A stretch of 64,000 bases of DNA, taken from positions 1 through 64,000 of the forward strand of contig CAZRXG010000007.1 of NCBI GenBank assembly GCA_964603985.1. The letters are read 5' to 3'. Below are positions 61,889-64,000 of this stretch, piece by piece. Numbering within the stretch: the first letter of the stretch is position 1; each line of letters opens with the position of its first letter. The notes under the pieces were generated by a model. It ran no database searches. It was given only the letters and a program-made list of their open reading frames with translations, and was not told where the DNA came from. A program made the position numbers and the translations under genes. The DNA is from CAZRXG01 sp964603985 (GTDB lineage: Bacteria > Chloroflexota > Anaerolineae > Aggregatilineales > UBA3940).

Positions 61889-64000
61889 CTACGGCAGCGC
61901 GATCACCACCGCATCACCGCCATCGTCCACCCCCACCCGGATACCCGTCCCCGCGTCGTAAAGCCCGACGCGCAGCGCGACTACCTCCCCCGCTTCGACC
62001 GCCAGCCGGTGCGTGTCGATCACATACTCCCCCGGCAGCCACCCGCTCGTCGGGCGCGCGCCTCCCGCCGGGATCGAGTCACTCTGCGCCACGATGTTCC
62101 CCTCCGCGTCCAACGCGTGCACAAAGACCGTGTAGCTGGCGCCGATCTCGGCCTCCGCGCCCCACACCAGATCGACGCCCAGGCCATCCTCCCCCACCTC
62201 GACGGTCACACCCACCAGCCGCACCACGCCGCCGAACAGCGCGTCGACGGCCTGCCCCACGTCCGGCTGCTCGAAGGTGCGAACAACTGCTTTGACCCGG
62301 ATGCTCCCCGACGGGTGCCGCGTCCCATCCCCAACCCGCAGCCCGATCGCCCTGTCCCCCGCGTCCGTGCCCGCCGGAACCGTGACCGGGTGCTGCTCGC
62401 GCCACGCCATCCCGGCGGGGACTGGCTCCCCGACCCGGCCCGGCTCCCCTGTTGCGACGATCTCACCGCCCAGGTCGAGCGTCACTTCCGGCAGTGATGC
62501 CCGCTCCTCCTCACTCTGCCAGAACAGCGTGACCAGCACCGTCTCGCCCGGCGCGGCCTCCTCCCGGTCCAGGTTGTAGCCCAACAGCCGTATCCCGCCG
62601 ACCGGCTCCCCCACTTCGTGCTGGATACCCAACGCCTCCACGTCCGGCGGCGAGCCGGGCCACGTCACGCGGATCGTGCCCAGCGGGGCCTGCGCCGTGA
62701 CGCCCCCCTCCGCTCCCGGCGCGACCAGCGGCCTGAGCGTCTCCCGGTCGAACAGTGTGACCGCCAGCGTGTATTCACCCGGCGGCGTGCCCGGCAGCAG
62801 CGCGATCACCTGGCTGTCGGTCGCGAAGGTCTCCACCGGCCAGGCAAACGTCGGCAGCGGCGGCGACTCATAGCCGCGCGGGCGCGCGCCCCCCTTCTGG
62901 CTCCAGGGCCCCCCCTGCCCATCCAGCACGACCAGCGCCACCTGCGTGTTGCGGCTCATCTCTGCCACCCGCACCCAATACGTGTCAACGCGCAGCTCTT
63001 CATCCGCCCGCCACGACCCTCCCGCCACGTCGAAGCCTGCCAGCCGCACCTGCCCATCAAACACGACGTCCGTTTCCTGCTGCGGGTCGGGTGGACGCGC
63101 CACCCGCCAGGGCGAGTCTGTCCCATCCGGCCACACCATCCGCGCCACCACCATCACCACCCCGACCCCGATCAGCACCACCCACGCGCCGTGCGAGAGT
63201 CCGCCGGTCTCCTCCGGGGATGCCACACGCCGCGCCTTCTCTCCCCGTCCGGCGATCAGCGCCAGCCCTGCCCCCACCGCGCAGACCGCCGAAACGACCG
63301 TCGCCCACAAGCGCACCGCCGTCGGCCCGAAGCGCACCCTCCACCGGCTCACCCCCGCCGGAACCTCAAACGTGATCAGCCCCGTCTCCGGCTCCGGCGT
63401 GACCGGCACGGGGTGCCCCTCGCTCTGAACCTTCCAACCGGGGAAGGCGTAAACTAGGTAACGCGCCCTGAACGCCTCCGGCGTGTCAATCATGATGTCC
63501 GCCCCCAGCGGGCCGACCTGCGCGCTGACCTCGGCCCCCGGCGGCGCGGCGCTTGCGTCGAAGCGCTGCGGCTGCCGCCCGGCCCGGTAATCATCCAGCA
63601 GCGGCGAGTTATTCGGCAGCGGGGCCTCCACCGGGAAGAGCGACCCTACGTCGTCCAGGCCAGGGTGGTAGCCCAGCTCGAAAGCGTGTACGTCGTTGAT
63701 GGTCGGCTGTGCCGGTAGCTGGCACCAGCCGACCGGGTAAGTGCCCGCCAGCCCCGCCGCGATCAACACCACCGCCGCGAGGCCCACCATCACCGACCCC
63801 GCCCACGCGCCGAGCCTCGCCGCCAGCCATTCTGCCCCCACCCCAACCGCCACCCCGGCCAGGACGGCCATCACCAGCGACGCCTGACCGATCAACCGCC
63901 ACGGGAACTGCACGAAGGCCAGCAGGGGGACGGCATCCCACACCGGGCGCGACGCGGGGAAGACCATCACGGTGTACCCCACCGCCAGCAGCGCGAAGCC
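61889..64000 (-). CDS. Large membrane protein, 5' end outside the window
   Basis: The frame stays open to the right edge, so at least 704 codons are present. The first visible part contains three membrane helices typical of the C-terminal end of a multi-pass YfhO or 6-pyruvoyl-tetrahydropterin synthase-related membrane protein (VGYTVMVFPASRPVWDAVPL, LLAFVQFPWRLIGQASLVMA). A soluble part of about 110 residues with YLVYAFPGWKV follows, then two helices. The long C-terminal part (about 400 residues) contains repeated Ig-like beta domains of the LAGFDVAGG, LLGYNLDREEAAPGETVLVT and VRLVGVTVEVGEDGLGVDLV kind. It is probably a cell-surface polymer or glycan-related protein; the enzyme activity is not visible here. 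Confidence 0.8.
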   Translation of the reverse strand, partial: GFALLAVGYTVMVFPASRPVWDAVPLLAFVQFPWRLIGQASLVMAVLAGVAVGVGAEWLAARLGAWAGSVMVGLAAVVLIAAGLAGTYPVGWCQLPAQPTINDVHAFELGYHPGLDDVGSLFPVEAPLPNNSPLLDDYRAGRQPQRFDASAAPPGAEVSAQVGPLGADIMIDTPEAFRARYLVYAFPGWKVQSEGHPVPVTPEPETGLITFEVPAGVSRWRVRFGPTAVRLWATVVSAVCAVGAGLALIAGRGEKARRVASPEETGGLSHGAWVVLIGVGVVMVVARMVWPDGTDSPWRVARPPDPQQETDVVFDGQVRLAGFDVAGGSWRADEELRVDTYWVRVAEMSRNTQVALVVLDGQGGPWSQKGGARPRGYESPPLPTFAWPVETFATDSQVIALLPGTPPGEYTLAVTLFDRETLRPLVAPGAEGGVTAQAPLGTIRVTWPGSPPDVEALGIQHEVGEPVGGIRLLGYNLDREEAAPGETVLVTLFWQSEEERASLPEVTLDLGGEIVATGEPGRVGEPVPAGMAWREQHPVTVPAGTDAGDRAIGLRVGDGTRHPSGSIRVKAVVRTFEQPDVGQAVDALFGGVVRLVGVTVEVGEDGLGVDLVWGAEAEIGASYTVFVHALDAEGNIVAQSDSIPAGGARPTSGWLPGEYVIDTHRLAVEAGEVVALRVGLYDAGTGIRVGVDDGGDAVVIALP

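Overview
The window is high-GC DNA, roughly 60-65% by eye, with dense genes on both strands. It most resembles a Chloroflexota genome, probably of the Anaerolineae type. The reasons are lipoproteins with long Pro/Thr linkers, an F420-type nitroreductase, a MoeA fused to a binding-protein domain, tandem DegV genes, and many small membrane-protein families. This assignment is inference: no rRNA or other marker gene is present. I saw no tRNA, rRNA, CRISPR array or insertion sequence. One 100-N assembly gap lies at 52116-52215.

Layout. 1-3289 (minus): a response regulator, histidine kinase and Pro/Thr-rich membrane protein operon, cut by the window edge. 3290-7016: a looser stretch with a long gene-free segment, a membrane winged-helix protein, a GNAT enzyme, short repeats and small membrane genes. 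7083-12318: moeA, two methyltransferases, two receiver-only regulators and a receiver-like/DUF309 fusion. 12525-14254: a TetR operon with an almost ideal promoter overlapped by a perfect 24-bp palindrome, driving a DDN-type oxidoreductase and an HXXEE membrane protein. 14334-18061 (minus): an ABC export system whose ATPase carries a cyclic-nucleotide-binding-like domain. 18393-20740: a small acidic protein, a DUF364-type protein, a MoaD remnant, an SDR and a pterin dehydratase.

20863-28237 is the most striking region. It holds nine consecutive paralogous six-helix membrane proteins. Their predicted cytoplasmic parts are nearly invariant, while their predicted outside loops are shuffled between copies like cassettes. 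Two more relatives at 41.6-43.4 kb are a recent 1,052-bp tandem duplication.

28309-32343 holds a MoeA fused to a binding-protein-like domain, then a HEPN-domain protein followed at once by a MntA-HepT toxin-antitoxin pair, a likely small defence cluster. 32394-41453 holds membrane and lipoproteins, four DegV genes in tandem, a hydrolase and a beta-propeller lipoprotein. 43446-50677 holds a TIGR00027-type methyltransferase, folB-folK, an iron-sulfur protein, an MFS exporter, a SIMPL lipoprotein, a rhodanese lipoprotein and a HAD phosphatase. 50744-53033 holds a caspase-like membrane protein followed by four tiny membrane-protein genes in repeated DNA. 53128-56641 (minus) is a GntR-regulated operon of membrane-stress type proteins. 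56769-64000 holds two paralogous small proteins, an orphan FtsX-type permease, an aldehyde dehydrogenase and the 3' part of a large membrane protein.

Several loci show recent rearrangement: the membrane-protein array, the 1,052-bp duplication with a degraded methyltransferase fragment, a GAF/kinase tail remnant at 35.5 kb, and a dispersed repeat that supplies the end of the GNAT gene.
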